Of a DNA stretch of 64,000 nt, positions 54,940 to 63,400 are shown piece after piece. The stretch's first letter is position 1, and every line of letters begins with the position of its first letter. Source of the DNA: Planctomycetota bacterium (GTDB lineage Bacteria > Planctomycetota > OFTM77); the NCBI GenBank assembly GCA_029260795.1, contig JAJDCO010000115.1:1-64000 (forward strand). The letters run 5' to 3'. A model generated the notes under the pieces. That model was not told the DNA's origin, ran no database searches, and saw only the letters and a list, made by a program, of their open reading frames with translations. The translations under genes and the position numbers were made by a program.

Positions 54940-55920
54940 TCAGTATTCCAGGATCCCCGCGGTCGGGTTCTCCTGGGGCGTCTGGGCGAGCAGCTGAGCG
55001 GCAGCGAAGCCGAACAGCGACTGGACGCAGGCACCCACGAACATCGGATCGTTGATCGGCGGCTCGTTGCCGACGGTGTCGACCGCGCGGTCGCCATCGA
55101 CTCGGGCCCAACCGGTCGTGAAGGGTACGGTGGAGTTCGGATCGGTGCTGGTTGAGGCGAGGAAGGAGTCGTTGAAGACCCCGCCGACCGTCGAGAGCGG
55201 CACATAGGCCCAGCAGCGGAAGGCGAAGTGACTGGAGAACTGCTGCTCGTTGTCGTTGTAGACGACGAGGTCGAGCTGCGTCTCGAAGTCCGCCGTGCCG
55301 GCCAGGCTCACGAAGGCGAGGTAGGAGTCCATCAGGACGCCCTGACCGATGAAGGAGCGGATGATCTGCTGATCGCCAGCCTTCTCGTACTCGATGCCGT
55401 CGAAGTCGATGTCGCCGTTGCCGTTGACGTCTGTCGGATTGCCGGTGCCGGTCAAGGCGCTGAAGGCGACTGCCGGCAAGCCGAAGATGCAGTTGTATCC
55501 CGTGTCGACGATGAGGGCGTCTCCGACGAGATAGTCGAGGTCGGCTCGCCCGCCGGTCGGGCTCCAAGCGACGCAGTACAAGAAGCCGCTCGATGAGTTC
55601 GGGTTGTGTGTGGCCACGGACACGCTGAAGGTGTCGTTCGGCGTGAGCGTTTGGAACCGATTGGTCTCGTTCCAAGTCGATCCGTCGACGTAGACGAAGT
55701 GGACGTTGACGACGCCGCTTTGATTCGAAGCCGGCTCGAAGCCGGGCTCGTTGTGGGTATTGGTGATCGAGATGATCGTCGTGTTGCCGCCGGTCGAGAC
55801 GTAGACCGGGTAGATCAACACGCTCCCCGGCGCCCGCCGAGCAACGTCGGCTTGCGCGGGTGCGACCATCATCGAGAGTAGGGCGAGCAGACTCAGGCTC
55901 GCGATGGCGAATCGGTTCAT
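54940..55920 (-). CDS. Secreted protein of unknown function
   Basis: A 326-residue exported protein with signal peptide MNRFAIASLSLLALLSMMVAPAQA. The mature part is beta-rich (VLIYPVYVSTGGNTTIISITN, FHFAFRCWAYVPLSTVGG) with a calcium-loop-like DVNGNGDIDFDG near residue 180 and three cysteines. Such a pattern occurs in exported proteins of Planctomycetota and Acidobacteriota, but I recognise no family. ATG 55920 has GGAGG upstream. It is divergent from the small secreted protein at 56345. Confidence 0.75.
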   Translation of the reverse strand: MNRFAIASLSLLALLSMMVAPAQADVARRAPGSVLIYPVYVSTGGNTTIISITNTHNEPGFEPASNQSGVVNVHFVYVDGSTWNETNRFQTLTPNDTFSVSVATHNPNSSSGFLYCVAWSPTGGRADLDYLVGDALIVDTGYNCIFGLPAVAFSALTGTGNPTDVNGNGDIDFDGIEYEKAGDQQIIRSFIGQGVLMDSYLAFVSLAGTADFETQLDLVVYNDNEQQFSSHFAFRCWAYVPLSTVGGVFNDSFLASTSTDPNSTVPFTTGWARVDGDRAVDTVGNEPPINDPMFVGACVQSLFGFAAAQLLAQTPQENPTAGILEY

Positions 55921-56344
55921 TTCGGGTGGCCTCCTGCAGCCGATCCAAAGACGTGGATTCGGCTTCGTTCGAGCATACGCGGTGCCAGGTCCTTCTTTCC
56001 AGTCGCGCGGGCTTCTGGGGATCGGGGGGATGATAGGGATCAGCCCGGCTGGCGTGGCTCTCGAGGCCCGTCGAAGGGCGGGGCGCGGTCCGGCAAGCCC
56101 TCCCGATCGCGGCCGGCGGTCGTTCGATTCGCGAAACGGACTGAGGGGTTTTCTCGACGTGATCCGGCCGATCGAACGGATCGGTCGAGGCGCCGGACCG
56201 GCCGACCGAGCGTGGAATCCCGAGGGGATGGGGCCCGAAGCGACCCCGCCGGGTTTCTTTCTGGAGAGAGGGTGCCCGGCATGAACGATGCGTGAAGGGC
56301 CGGAAGCGAATTCCTCTGCTCTCTCGTCGTTCGGAGAACTCGAC
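55921..56344. other. Divergent intergenic region between two secreted-protein genes
   Basis: 424 bases. On the minus strand, TATGCT near 55973 could be a -10 with a poor -35. Short inverted repeats of GATCCGGCCGATC type occur near 56160-56190. No supported gene. Confidence 0.4.
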
Positions 56345-56755
56345 ATGCCGCGCTTGATCCGCCCTCTTCTCCTCGCCGTGGGTCTGTTCCTCACCTTCTT
56401 CACGGTCGGTGTCCCGGAAGCGGCTGCTCAGTCCGATCTCGACCAGGGCTGCATCTACCTCACCTCGGCGAGCTACGACCAAGGCGCGGGCCGCCTGCGC
56501 GTGACCAGCCGGGGTGCCGGCCAGTACTTCGTCGTGGCCGGCTTCGAGCGGGGTCAGACGTGGATCCAGAACGTCGGCATCTTGCCTCTGACAGGGCAGC
56601 TGATCGTGCTGAAGATCGGCTCGTCGGCGAGCTGCCAGAACAACGTCCATCAGTTCGTCATCGGCGGTCCCTACGGGCTCCGCGGCTACGTGACGACGGT
56701 CTGGTTCGGTCTCTCGAACGCGATCGTGACCCCGGCCACACCCGTCGATTTCTGA
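56345..56755 (+). CDS. Small secreted protein
   Basis: A 136-residue exported protein: signal MPRLIRPLLLAVGLFLTFFTVGV ending about AAAQ, then a beta-rich mature domain with two cysteines (CIYLTSASYDQG, SASCQNNVHQFV) that may pair. ATG 56345 has GGAG upstream and puts the signal at the N-terminus. No family recognised. Confidence 0.65.
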   Translation: MPRLIRPLLLAVGLFLTFFTVGVPEAAAQSDLDQGCIYLTSASYDQGAGRLRVTSRGAGQYFVVAGFERGQTWIQNVGILPLTGQLIVLKIGSSASCQNNVHQFVIGGPYGLRGYVTTVWFGLSNAIVTPATPVDF

Positions 56756-56858
56756 TCCGACCTCCTCCTCCCGGGCGGAGAACCCGCCCCGGAATGCCCG
56801 CCGATGGGATCTTTCGCAGCTCGAACATTCCCCTAAGAACAAAAACCTAAAATCGAGC

Positions 56859-56886
56859 TTGCCTCGCCGGCGCGCCTGATTATATT
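56859..56886 (+). promoter_or_regulatory. Promoter of the microprotein unit
   Basis: TTGCCT, a 16-base spacer and TATATT, with AT-rich upstream sequence (CCTAAGAACAAAAACCTAAAA). Its CTCGCCGGC...GCGCCTGA core also occurs before thpR. Confidence 0.7.
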
Positions 56887-57010
56887 AGGCCTTCGTTAGG
56901 GATGCACCGGAAGCAACGCGCAAGCCGGTGCTGGCTCCCGAGAGCCTGTAAGAGGGCGGGCGTCTTCGGGTCCCCGATCGAGTGGCGGGTTGAGTGTTGG
57001 AGGCAAGGAC

Positions 57011-57133
57011 ATGGAGCTCGGACGGAAGACGAAGCTGAACGGGAGCGCGCTGGCCGGATGCAAGGAGGTGCTCTGGGCCGTTCTGACGGCGGGCGGTCTC
57101 TGGCTGTACTTCGTTCTCATGGCTCTGATCTGA
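57011..57133 (+). CDS. 40-residue single-span membrane microprotein
   Basis: ATG 57011 with GGAGG 7 bases upstream opens a 40-codon frame: a basic head (MELGRKTKLNGSALAG), one Cys, then a hydrophobic helix (VLWAVLTAGGLWLYFVLMAL). The promoter ends ~125 bases upstream. This is a small membrane protein of a type found as regulators of transporters or enzymes; the function is unknown. It is too short for routine gene finders. Confidence 0.55.
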   Translation: MELGRKTKLNGSALAGCKEVLWAVLTAGGLWLYFVLMALI

Positions 57134-57691
57134 GACGCCGCGTTCCGAGAGGAGTCGGGGCGGGGGATACTTCACGGTCGAGGAAGGGGCGTGGAGTCGA
57201 TCTCGGTCCGACGATCGGCTCTCGGTTGAAGAGGATCGCGCGGTGAGCGTCCGGTGCGCGAAGAAAGTCGAGCGCCGTCGACGGCTCGCCCCGAGTGCTC
57301 GAGGCCCCGTGGGAGTTCGCGGCCTGGCGCGCCGATAGCGCGATCTTCTCGCTCGAGGAGGATGTCGAAGCTTCGAAGGCTCTCTGTGAGGAGGGAGCCT
57401 TCGTCGAAGCTCGAAGATAGAGGAATGAACGAGAGGTCGGTCCCATCGATGGGAGCTCCTCTCGATTGTCGAGATCGCGAGCTGGGTTCGCTCGAACGAG
57501 GCGCGGTCGGTTCTCGAGGTGAGAGCCGTGGCGGCGAATGACAGAGCAGACCGACCCCACCGCACCGCTCGTCGCCGAGTGACCCCGGCTCGAGTGGACC
57601 CAGCGAGCGTTTCGCTCGATTGAGGAAATCCAATCGCCCTGCGTCGAAAGGTGTCTCGGCATACACCCGCCTGCCGAGCCGCCGCCCCTCC
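57134..57691 (+). other. Structured non-coding stretch downstream of the microprotein
   Basis: About 560 bases without a convincing gene. Open frames on either strand are Arg/Ser/Pro-rich. A bulged 14-bp hairpin (57369-57382 with 57395-57411) lies in the middle. It may be a long 3' UTR or an RNA of the same transcription unit, ended by the terminator at 57692-57737. Confidence 0.4.
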
Positions 57692-57737
57692 GAAATGGCC
57701 GCCGAGATGTCCCCCGTCTCGGTGGCCATTTCCTTTT
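57692..57737 (+). terminator. Intrinsic terminator
   Basis: A 16-bp stem with one G-T pair (57692-57707 with 57717-57732), a 9-base loop and then CTTTT. Its direction fits a plus-strand transcript starting near 56893. Confidence 0.7.
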
Positions 57738-57796
57738 CCAGCTTCGAGCTGGGCAGCCCAGCGGCGGAGGATACGCCTGTCGGCGAAGGAGGCGAC

Positions 57797-58477
57797 TCAG
57801 CCGTCGCGCGGTGCGATCAAGTACGGCTCCACCTTCTCGAAGAGCTGGGCGGTCGCTCGCACGTCTTCCAAGCAGTAGGCCGCGATCTCGCGGATCTTGC
57901 CCGCATCGTAGAAGGACTGGACCTGCGAGCCGTCGATGCCGTCTTTGGGAGACTTCACATCGAAGGTGTGGCACCAGGCATCGAGGGTCGGGAAGCGCAG
58001 AGCACCGAACGAGCTCAAGAGCTCACACAGATCGAGGTGCGGCATCAGCGTGAAGCGTCGAGTGACTGGGAACGGCCGCGGAACGATCTGATGGACGGCC
58101 GAGCGCGCCAGCAGGTAGGGGACGTCGAAGTACTTGCCGTTGTAGGAGAGGTACCGGCGATACCGACCGATGATCTGATAGAACTTCTCGAGCAGGAAGC
58201 GTTCGTTGCCCGGGAAGTACTGCTCGTCCTCGTCGACGGCGTTCGGATCTTCGTTTTCGTAGTAGACCGCACCGCGTCCTTGCTGGACGTCGAAGTAGGC
58301 GATGGCCACGATCTTGCCGGTCGCCGGCGAGAGGCCCAAGAGCGAGCGCGCTTCTTCTTCACCGCCATCGCCTGCCTTGCGAGTGAGGTTCGCTCGCACA
58401 GACTCCGGAAGGCTCTCCCAAGGCACGCCGACGGTTTCGATGTCGAACACGATGTCCTGATAGGCGCTCTGATTCAT
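57797..58477 (-). CDS. PolB-type 3'-5' exonuclease (DNA_pol_B_exo2, PF10108)
   Basis: A 226-residue RNase H-fold exonuclease. Asp12 and Glu14 in VFDIETVG, Asp118 in YNGKYFDVPYLL and Tyr201/Asp205 in YCLEDVRAT give the DEDDy set of DNA-polymerase-B proofreading exonucleases; the protein stands alone, without a polymerase. GGAGGG lies 9 bases before ATG. Its role is DNA or RNA end trimming; substrate preference unknown. It is divergent from the tRNA-Ala unit. Confidence 0.88.
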   Translation of the reverse strand: MNQSAYQDIVFDIETVGVPWESLPESVRANLTRKAGDGGEEEARSLLGLSPATGKIVAIAYFDVQQGRGAVYYENEDPNAVDEDEQYFPGNERFLLEKFYQIIGRYRRYLSYNGKYFDVPYLLARSAVHQIVPRPFPVTRRFTLMPHLDLCELLSSFGALRFPTLDAWCHTFDVKSPKDGIDGSQVQSFYDAGKIREIAAYCLEDVRATAQLFEKVEPYLIAPRDG

Positions 58478-58909
58478 GATGGCTTGCCCTCCCGGAAGTT
58501 GGTGAAGCCCCGATCATCCGCCTGCCCCGGTGAGGGATCCACGGAAAAAGAGCCGCCTGTGATCTCCGAGGCAAGCGGCCCGGAGATCGGTTCGCGCTTG
58601 AGACGACAACCCTGGGAACGCGGGTCCCGCTCGCCATGGCCCCCGCACCGGCAAGGAAGAGGGGCCGCCCCCCCCCAGGAATCGCCCGCGGAGCCGGATT
58701 GCCGGCGGGCAAAGAGGCCGCTTCAGTGGGGCTCCTGATCTCGTCGAGCGCGGTTCAGTTCACCCGTCAGCGCGGCCGAAAGGAACAGACGGACATCGCC
58801 AGCGGCGAGTCCGGATAGAGGGGTGTCAGGCCGCGATTTCCGCCTTGACTGAGGTGTAGCGCTGCCTATACTCCTCGTTCTCGCACCCGTCCAGCCGGAC
58901 AGGTCATGC
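58478..58909. other. Intergenic region, exonuclease gene / tRNA-Ala
   Basis: 432 bases. It contains the ribosome-binding site of the exonuclease gene, an 8-bp perfect hairpin (58561-58568 with 58581-58588) beside an A5 run (T5 on the minus strand), a C9 tract near 58670 and the tRNA promoter. A 60-codon plus frame from 58636 is not supported. Confidence 0.4.
58845..58872 (+). promoter_or_regulatory. Promoter of tRNA-Ala
   Basis: TTGACT, a 16-base spacer and TATACT, ending about 37 bases before the tRNA. Confidence 0.8.
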
Positions 58910-58985
58910 GGGGGATTAGCTCAGCTGGGAGAGCGCTACACTGGCAGTGTAGAGGTCAGGGGTTCGAATCCCCTATCCTCCACCA
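58910..58985 (+). tRNA. tRNA-Ala (anticodon GGC)
   Basis: A 76-base cloverleaf: acceptor GGGGGAT/ATCCTCC with the G3-U70 pair that AlaS recognises, D stem GCTC/GAGC, anticodon stem CTACA/TGTAG with loop CTGGCAG (GGC, reads GCC), T arm AGGGGTTCGAATCCCCT and an encoded CCA. Confidence 0.97.
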
Positions 58986-58995
58986 AAAGAGCGAC

Positions 58996-59025
58996 AAGGC
59001 TCGAAGCTACGGCTTCGAGCCTTTT
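58996..59025 (+). terminator. Intrinsic terminator of tRNA-Ala
   Basis: A perfect 12-bp stem (58996-59007 with 59012-59023), TACG tetraloop and a T4 run. It ends the tRNA transcript before the kinase gene. Confidence 0.9.
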
Positions 59026-59085
59026 GCATTTCGGACGCTCTCGGCGGTCTTGCGATCCGAGGAGCGGCTTGGCATCGTCTTCGCC

Positions 59086-60303
59086 ATGAGCACACCTCCC
59101 GAGCCCGGCACCCTCGACGCCGGCCGCAGCACGGTCGAGCGACTCTGGCCCGATGACTTCGACAGCGCCCGCCGCTGGATCTTCTCGCCCTATCGCGTCT
59201 GCCCCATCGGCGCTCACGTCGATCACAACCTCGGGCTCGTCTGTGGCATGGCGATCGATCGCGGCATCACGGTCGGCTTCGTGCCCCGGAATGACGATCG
59301 CGTTCGATTGTTGAGCAGCGACTTCGAGGGCCGGATCGAGCTCGAGCTGGGCAAGCTCTCCGATCGACCCCAAGGCGACTGGGGCGACTACGCCCGGGGT
59401 GCCGCCCAGGTGTTGATCGGAGCCGGACACTCTCTCCGGCGCGGCTTCGATGCCGTGCTCTGCGGTGGTCTGCCGGTGGGTGGGCTCAGCTCCTCGGCGG
59501 CCGTCGGCGCGGCCTATCTCCTCTGTCTGGCCGCCGCCCACGACCTCGAGCTCGATCCCTTCGAAGCCGCTCGCCTTCACGTACGCAGCGAGGTCGAGTT
59601 CGTCGGCCTCAACGTGGGCTTGCTCGATCCGGCCATGATCTTCCTCGCCGAGGCCGGGTCCCTGCTCGAGCTGGATTGCGCCTCGGAGGCGTTCCGACGC
59701 ATCCCGGGCGGCGCTTCGGTGGCACCTTGGCGCATCGCAGTCGCGCACTCGGGCATTGAGCGGCAGCTCGTCGCGGGCACGGGGTTCAATGACCGGGTGG
59801 CCGAATGTCGCACGGCCGCTCGCGAGCTGGCCACGTCAGCCGGCATCGCCGTCGACTCGGTCGATGTGCTGCGAGACATCTCACCCGAGACCTACGCTGC
59901 GCATCGTGGCGAGCTGACTCCCGTGTCCGCGCGTCGTGCCGCGCACTTCTTTGGGGAGTGTGAGCGCGTGCAGAAGGGCGTCTCCGCGTGGAGCGTCGGC
60001 GATCTCGAAGCGTTCGGTGCCCAGATCACGGCATCCGGTCGCAGCTCGATCGAATGCTACGAGACCGGCTGCCCCGAGCTGCAGGCTCTCTATGAGGCTT
60101 TCATCGAGCAGCCCGGTGTCTACGGCTCACGCTTTAGTGGGGGTGGCTTTGGAGGCGCCTGCATCGCTTGGGTCGAGGCGGATGCCGGACCCGAGGTGCT
60201 CCGAGCCGTCGAGAAACAGTACGTCCAGCAGTTCCCCGAGCGCGCCGAGGGATTTCGGGCCTTCCTGTGCCAATCGGGCCCGGCGGCCGGCCTCGTGGGC
60301 TGA
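59086..60303 (+). CDS. GHMP sugar-1-kinase, galacturonokinase/galactokinase-like
   Basis: A 405-residue kinase. Residues 34-48, SPYRVCPIGAHVDHN, replace the galactokinase signature GRVNLIGEHTDY and match my recollection of plant galacturonokinase; the ATP-binding GLPVGGLSSSAAVG is at 129-142 and the third motif FSGGGFGG near 350-357. It should phosphorylate a sugar (galactose or galacturonate) at C1. ATG 59086 is used; the upstream frame runs through the tRNA and terminator. It stands alone between the terminator and convergent hairpins, with no Leloir or pectin genes beside it. Confidence 0.82.
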   Translation: MSTPPEPGTLDAGRSTVERLWPDDFDSARRWIFSPYRVCPIGAHVDHNLGLVCGMAIDRGITVGFVPRNDDRVRLLSSDFEGRIELELGKLSDRPQGDWGDYARGAAQVLIGAGHSLRRGFDAVLCGGLPVGGLSSSAAVGAAYLLCLAAAHDLELDPFEAARLHVRSEVEFVGLNVGLLDPAMIFLAEAGSLLELDCASEAFRRIPGGASVAPWRIAVAHSGIERQLVAGTGFNDRVAECRTAARELATSAGIAVDSVDVLRDISPETYAAHRGELTPVSARRAAHFFGECERVQKGVSAWSVGDLEAFGAQITASGRSSIECYETGCPELQALYEAFIEQPGVYGSRFSGGGFGGACIAWVEADAGPEVLRAVEKQYVQQFPERAEGFRAFLCQSGPAAGLVG

Positions 60304-60329
60304 GGCCTCGTCGATCGAACGAGGCCTCA
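60301..60329. terminator. Convergent hairpin after the kinase gene
   Basis: A perfect 11-bp stem (60301-60311 with 60319-60329) and 7-base loop, overlapping the kinase TGA. No T tract; symmetrical, so it may act on both strands. Confidence 0.55.
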
Positions 60330-60353
60330 CGATCGGATCCGCCGTGAAGAGAA

Positions 60354-60385
60354 GCGGCGCTGGAGCCGTGAAGCCCCAGCGCCGC
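60354..60385. terminator. Second convergent hairpin
   Basis: A 10-bp stem (60354-60363 with 60376-60385) and 12-base loop, lying just after the stop of the minus-strand gene, no T tract. Confidence 0.5.
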
Positions 60386-60407
60386 CAGTCGTCCTGGGCC
60401 TCGGCGA

Positions 60408-63400
60408 CTACTTGCGCTTGCCGCCGCCCGGGCCACCGCCGTTTGCGCCGCCGCCAGGCTCCTGGCGAAACTCGATGGCGCCGATGTCCTTGCGGTCTCC
60501 GCCGCCGACCGGGGGCGGGAAACTCGGGTCACCCGCGTCGATGCAGGGTGAAATCGACTGGAGAGAGAAATCGAACAATGAGGGGTTGTTGAACAGCGGG
60601 TCGGGCCCGAACTGGTTGCCACCGAGGTCGTTGGCCGAACCGGTTGAACCGCCCCAGGGATTGGGAGCGAGATTGCTGTAAGAGACGTTGATCGAGTTAC
60701 CGCCGTACCAGATCTGGTAGTTGTCGTTGCCGTGAAGAATGCAGTCCCGGACCGAGAGTCCACTCAGGAGACCGTCGATGAGGTGGAGCCCACCGCCATT
60801 CGCTTGAGTATTCCCACCCCAGTTACCCTGTATCGTGTTGCTGACGAAAACGGGAATGGCACTGTCACGAGCGAGAAGGCCTGGAGCGAGCACGTCAGGC
60901 GTCTGAGCCCCGGGCTGCTGCCATGGACACAGCAGACCTGACTCATCTGGGCAGACGTTTGGATCTGTGCAGAGCAGCTGGGCCGAGTTCGATGCAAGGA
61001 CGTTGTGCTGAATGATGGCCTGCTGAATCTTGACGTGCAGGGCGATGCCACCTCCAACCTGGCTTGCATTCTCGAAGATTAGGTTGCCCGTGATCGCCGG
61101 GTAGATCTCCGAGCCTTGGGTTCCACCCAGGAAGATGCCGCCTCCCATCGCGCAGGGGCCATCTGCGCGATTGCGCTCGATTCGGTTGGTACTGATCGCG
61201 ATGCTCGTTGTCGAAGCGGTAGTCCCGTCGCAAGCGATTCCTCCGCCGCTGCCATGGCTATGTCCCTGGTCGAAGTGCTCAGGATTGTTGTCCGTGATCG
61301 AGCTATTCGCGATCAAGACATTGCTACCTCCTTCGACGAAGACTCCTCCGCCCATTTGGATGGCATCGTTGCCGACAATCGCATTATGAACCAGGCGTCG
61401 ACGGAGGCGAACGCCTTCGATCGTCGGAGAAGACCCGCAGAAGATGCCGCCGCCGCGGCCCTCCGCATGGTTTCCAAACAATCCGCCGATGAGCGGGAGA
61501 CTTGGGAGCCAGTCATCGACCCTCTTGTCGCCCGAGACGAGGTCGGCAGACGAGCCATTGCCCAGATAGATTCCGCCCCCGTCACCGGTCGCCTGATTGT
61601 TTCTGATCTCGTTGTTGATGATGCGAGGTGCAGAACCAAGATCGAGGACCGCGATCCCACCTCCATGACGCGCGACGTTGTTCACCAGGAGGTTCTCGAG
61701 AATCAAAGGGGAGGAGCCAGACCGCACAAGAATCCCTCCTCCATCGGCGCTCGTTCGCGTGTCGTCGATCAGGTTGTGCAGGATGAGAGGAGACGATCCG
61801 TTCTGAACGAGGATGCCTCCACCCCCTAGGCTACCCGCAAAGTTCAGGTTCGCGATCACGGTGCCCGGTCCTTCGCCCGATTGGATGGTCAGGCAGCGAA
61901 AACCTGGTGGAGCAACGATCCGGGGTTGAGTATCAAACGTCGGATGCAGCACACCGAGGATCAAGATCGCCTTGCCCTTCGTATCCAGTTTCTCGTCGTA
62001 CGCCGAGCCGGTCTTCGCGTAGACCTTGATCAGGCTGCCGTCGGTCACCAAGGGGTCGTCGATCGCACTCTGGATCGTCAAGTAGGGATGGCCCGTTCCG
62101 ACCTCGAAGACATTCCCTGGCTCGTAGGTAAATGCATCGACGAGGATCGAGCTCGCTTCGTCGGGATGTACGACGCGGACTGAGACAGCCTCCTCTTCCT
62201 GGCCGTTCTTCGGCGTGTAGCTGGGCGTCATCGCGATGATCGTCCAAGCGTCGATCCGCTGCACGTTCGTGGCGAGCTGGTTGCCGAAGTACACGCGGAG
62301 CTCGTTCGGGCCTCCCGAGTCACAGAACCGAGCGCCCGAAAGCGTCACGGGCATGTTGCCGACGAAGGATCCTTGTTCGGGCGAGATCCCCTCCAGCCGA
62401 GGAGGCAGGCTTCGAAACTCGAACGCGCCCAGGAGCGTCGCGGGCGCGCCGACTCCGGTCGACACCTCGACATCGACGAATGCCGCTGCTTGCGAGGGCA
62501 CCACGACCTCGAGCCGCTGATCGCTCACGAAGGTCATTTCGTCGACGGGCAGTCCACCGAAGGTCACGGCCGAGACGTCGGTGAAATCGCTCCCGAAAAG
62601 AGTGACGGTCGTGGAGGCGCAGAGCGAGCCCCGTTTCGGCGTTACTCGGTCGAGCGTCGGCGGATTGCGGTAGCAGAAGCCGTCGACGAGCGGCGAGGAC
62701 TCGGTTGAGCAGCCCGAGCCACCATCGGAGCTGACCACGACCACATCGACACATCCGTGGCTCTGGGACGGGGCGGTGACCTCGATCCAGGTGGGAGTCT
62801 CTTGGAGCACCGTGCCGTCGAGGCCGTCGAAGCGCACGGTGACCGGCGGCACGAAGTGATCGCCCGTGATCGTCACCGTCGTCGGATGACCGGCTTGGCC
62901 GGAGGCCGGAAAGATCGAGTCGATGCGTGGGGCCTCGGCCACGTAGCCGTCTACGAGGGTCGAGCACCGATCACAGCTCGGTAAGAACGAGAGGTTGCAG
63001 ACCGTCACGTCCCAGCTTCCCTGTGACAAGACGGGAGCCAGGACGCGGATCTCCGTGTCGCTGACATCGATCACCGCTGCGGTGAATCCCCCGATAGTGA
63101 CTTTGCAATCCTCACGGAATCGAGACCCCTGAATCGTGACCTCGGGAGAGCAGTCCGGAAGTCCCGGAGAGACCGAGGTGATGACGGGCGTCGGCTCCGG
63201 GAGGCAGTAGACCTCCACGGCGCCTGCGGAGCCGGAGCCGGCGCGCCGTACCCCGACCGCGAGTAGAGACCGGCCGCCCGGTGCCTGAAGGAACTGCACG
63301 CCCGACCCAAAATCTTCCGCGAGTTGCGGGCTGCCGGCGATCGAGAACAGCTCAGAGCCCGCTTGCAGGTTGATTCCTGAATAGGCCGCGACCCATCCGT

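Noticed and set aside
54875..56842. 655-codon minus-strand frame
   Set aside because: Arg-rich, in another frame of the secreted-protein gene; extends over intergenic DNA.
57172..57729. 185-codon minus-strand frame in the microprotein tail
   Set aside because: Second half is Arg/Pro/Ser-rich, no ribosome-binding site, and it spans the terminator hairpin.
58636..58818. 60-codon plus-strand frame before tRNA-Ala
   Set aside because: No ribosome-binding site, low-complexity composition, contains a C9 tract.
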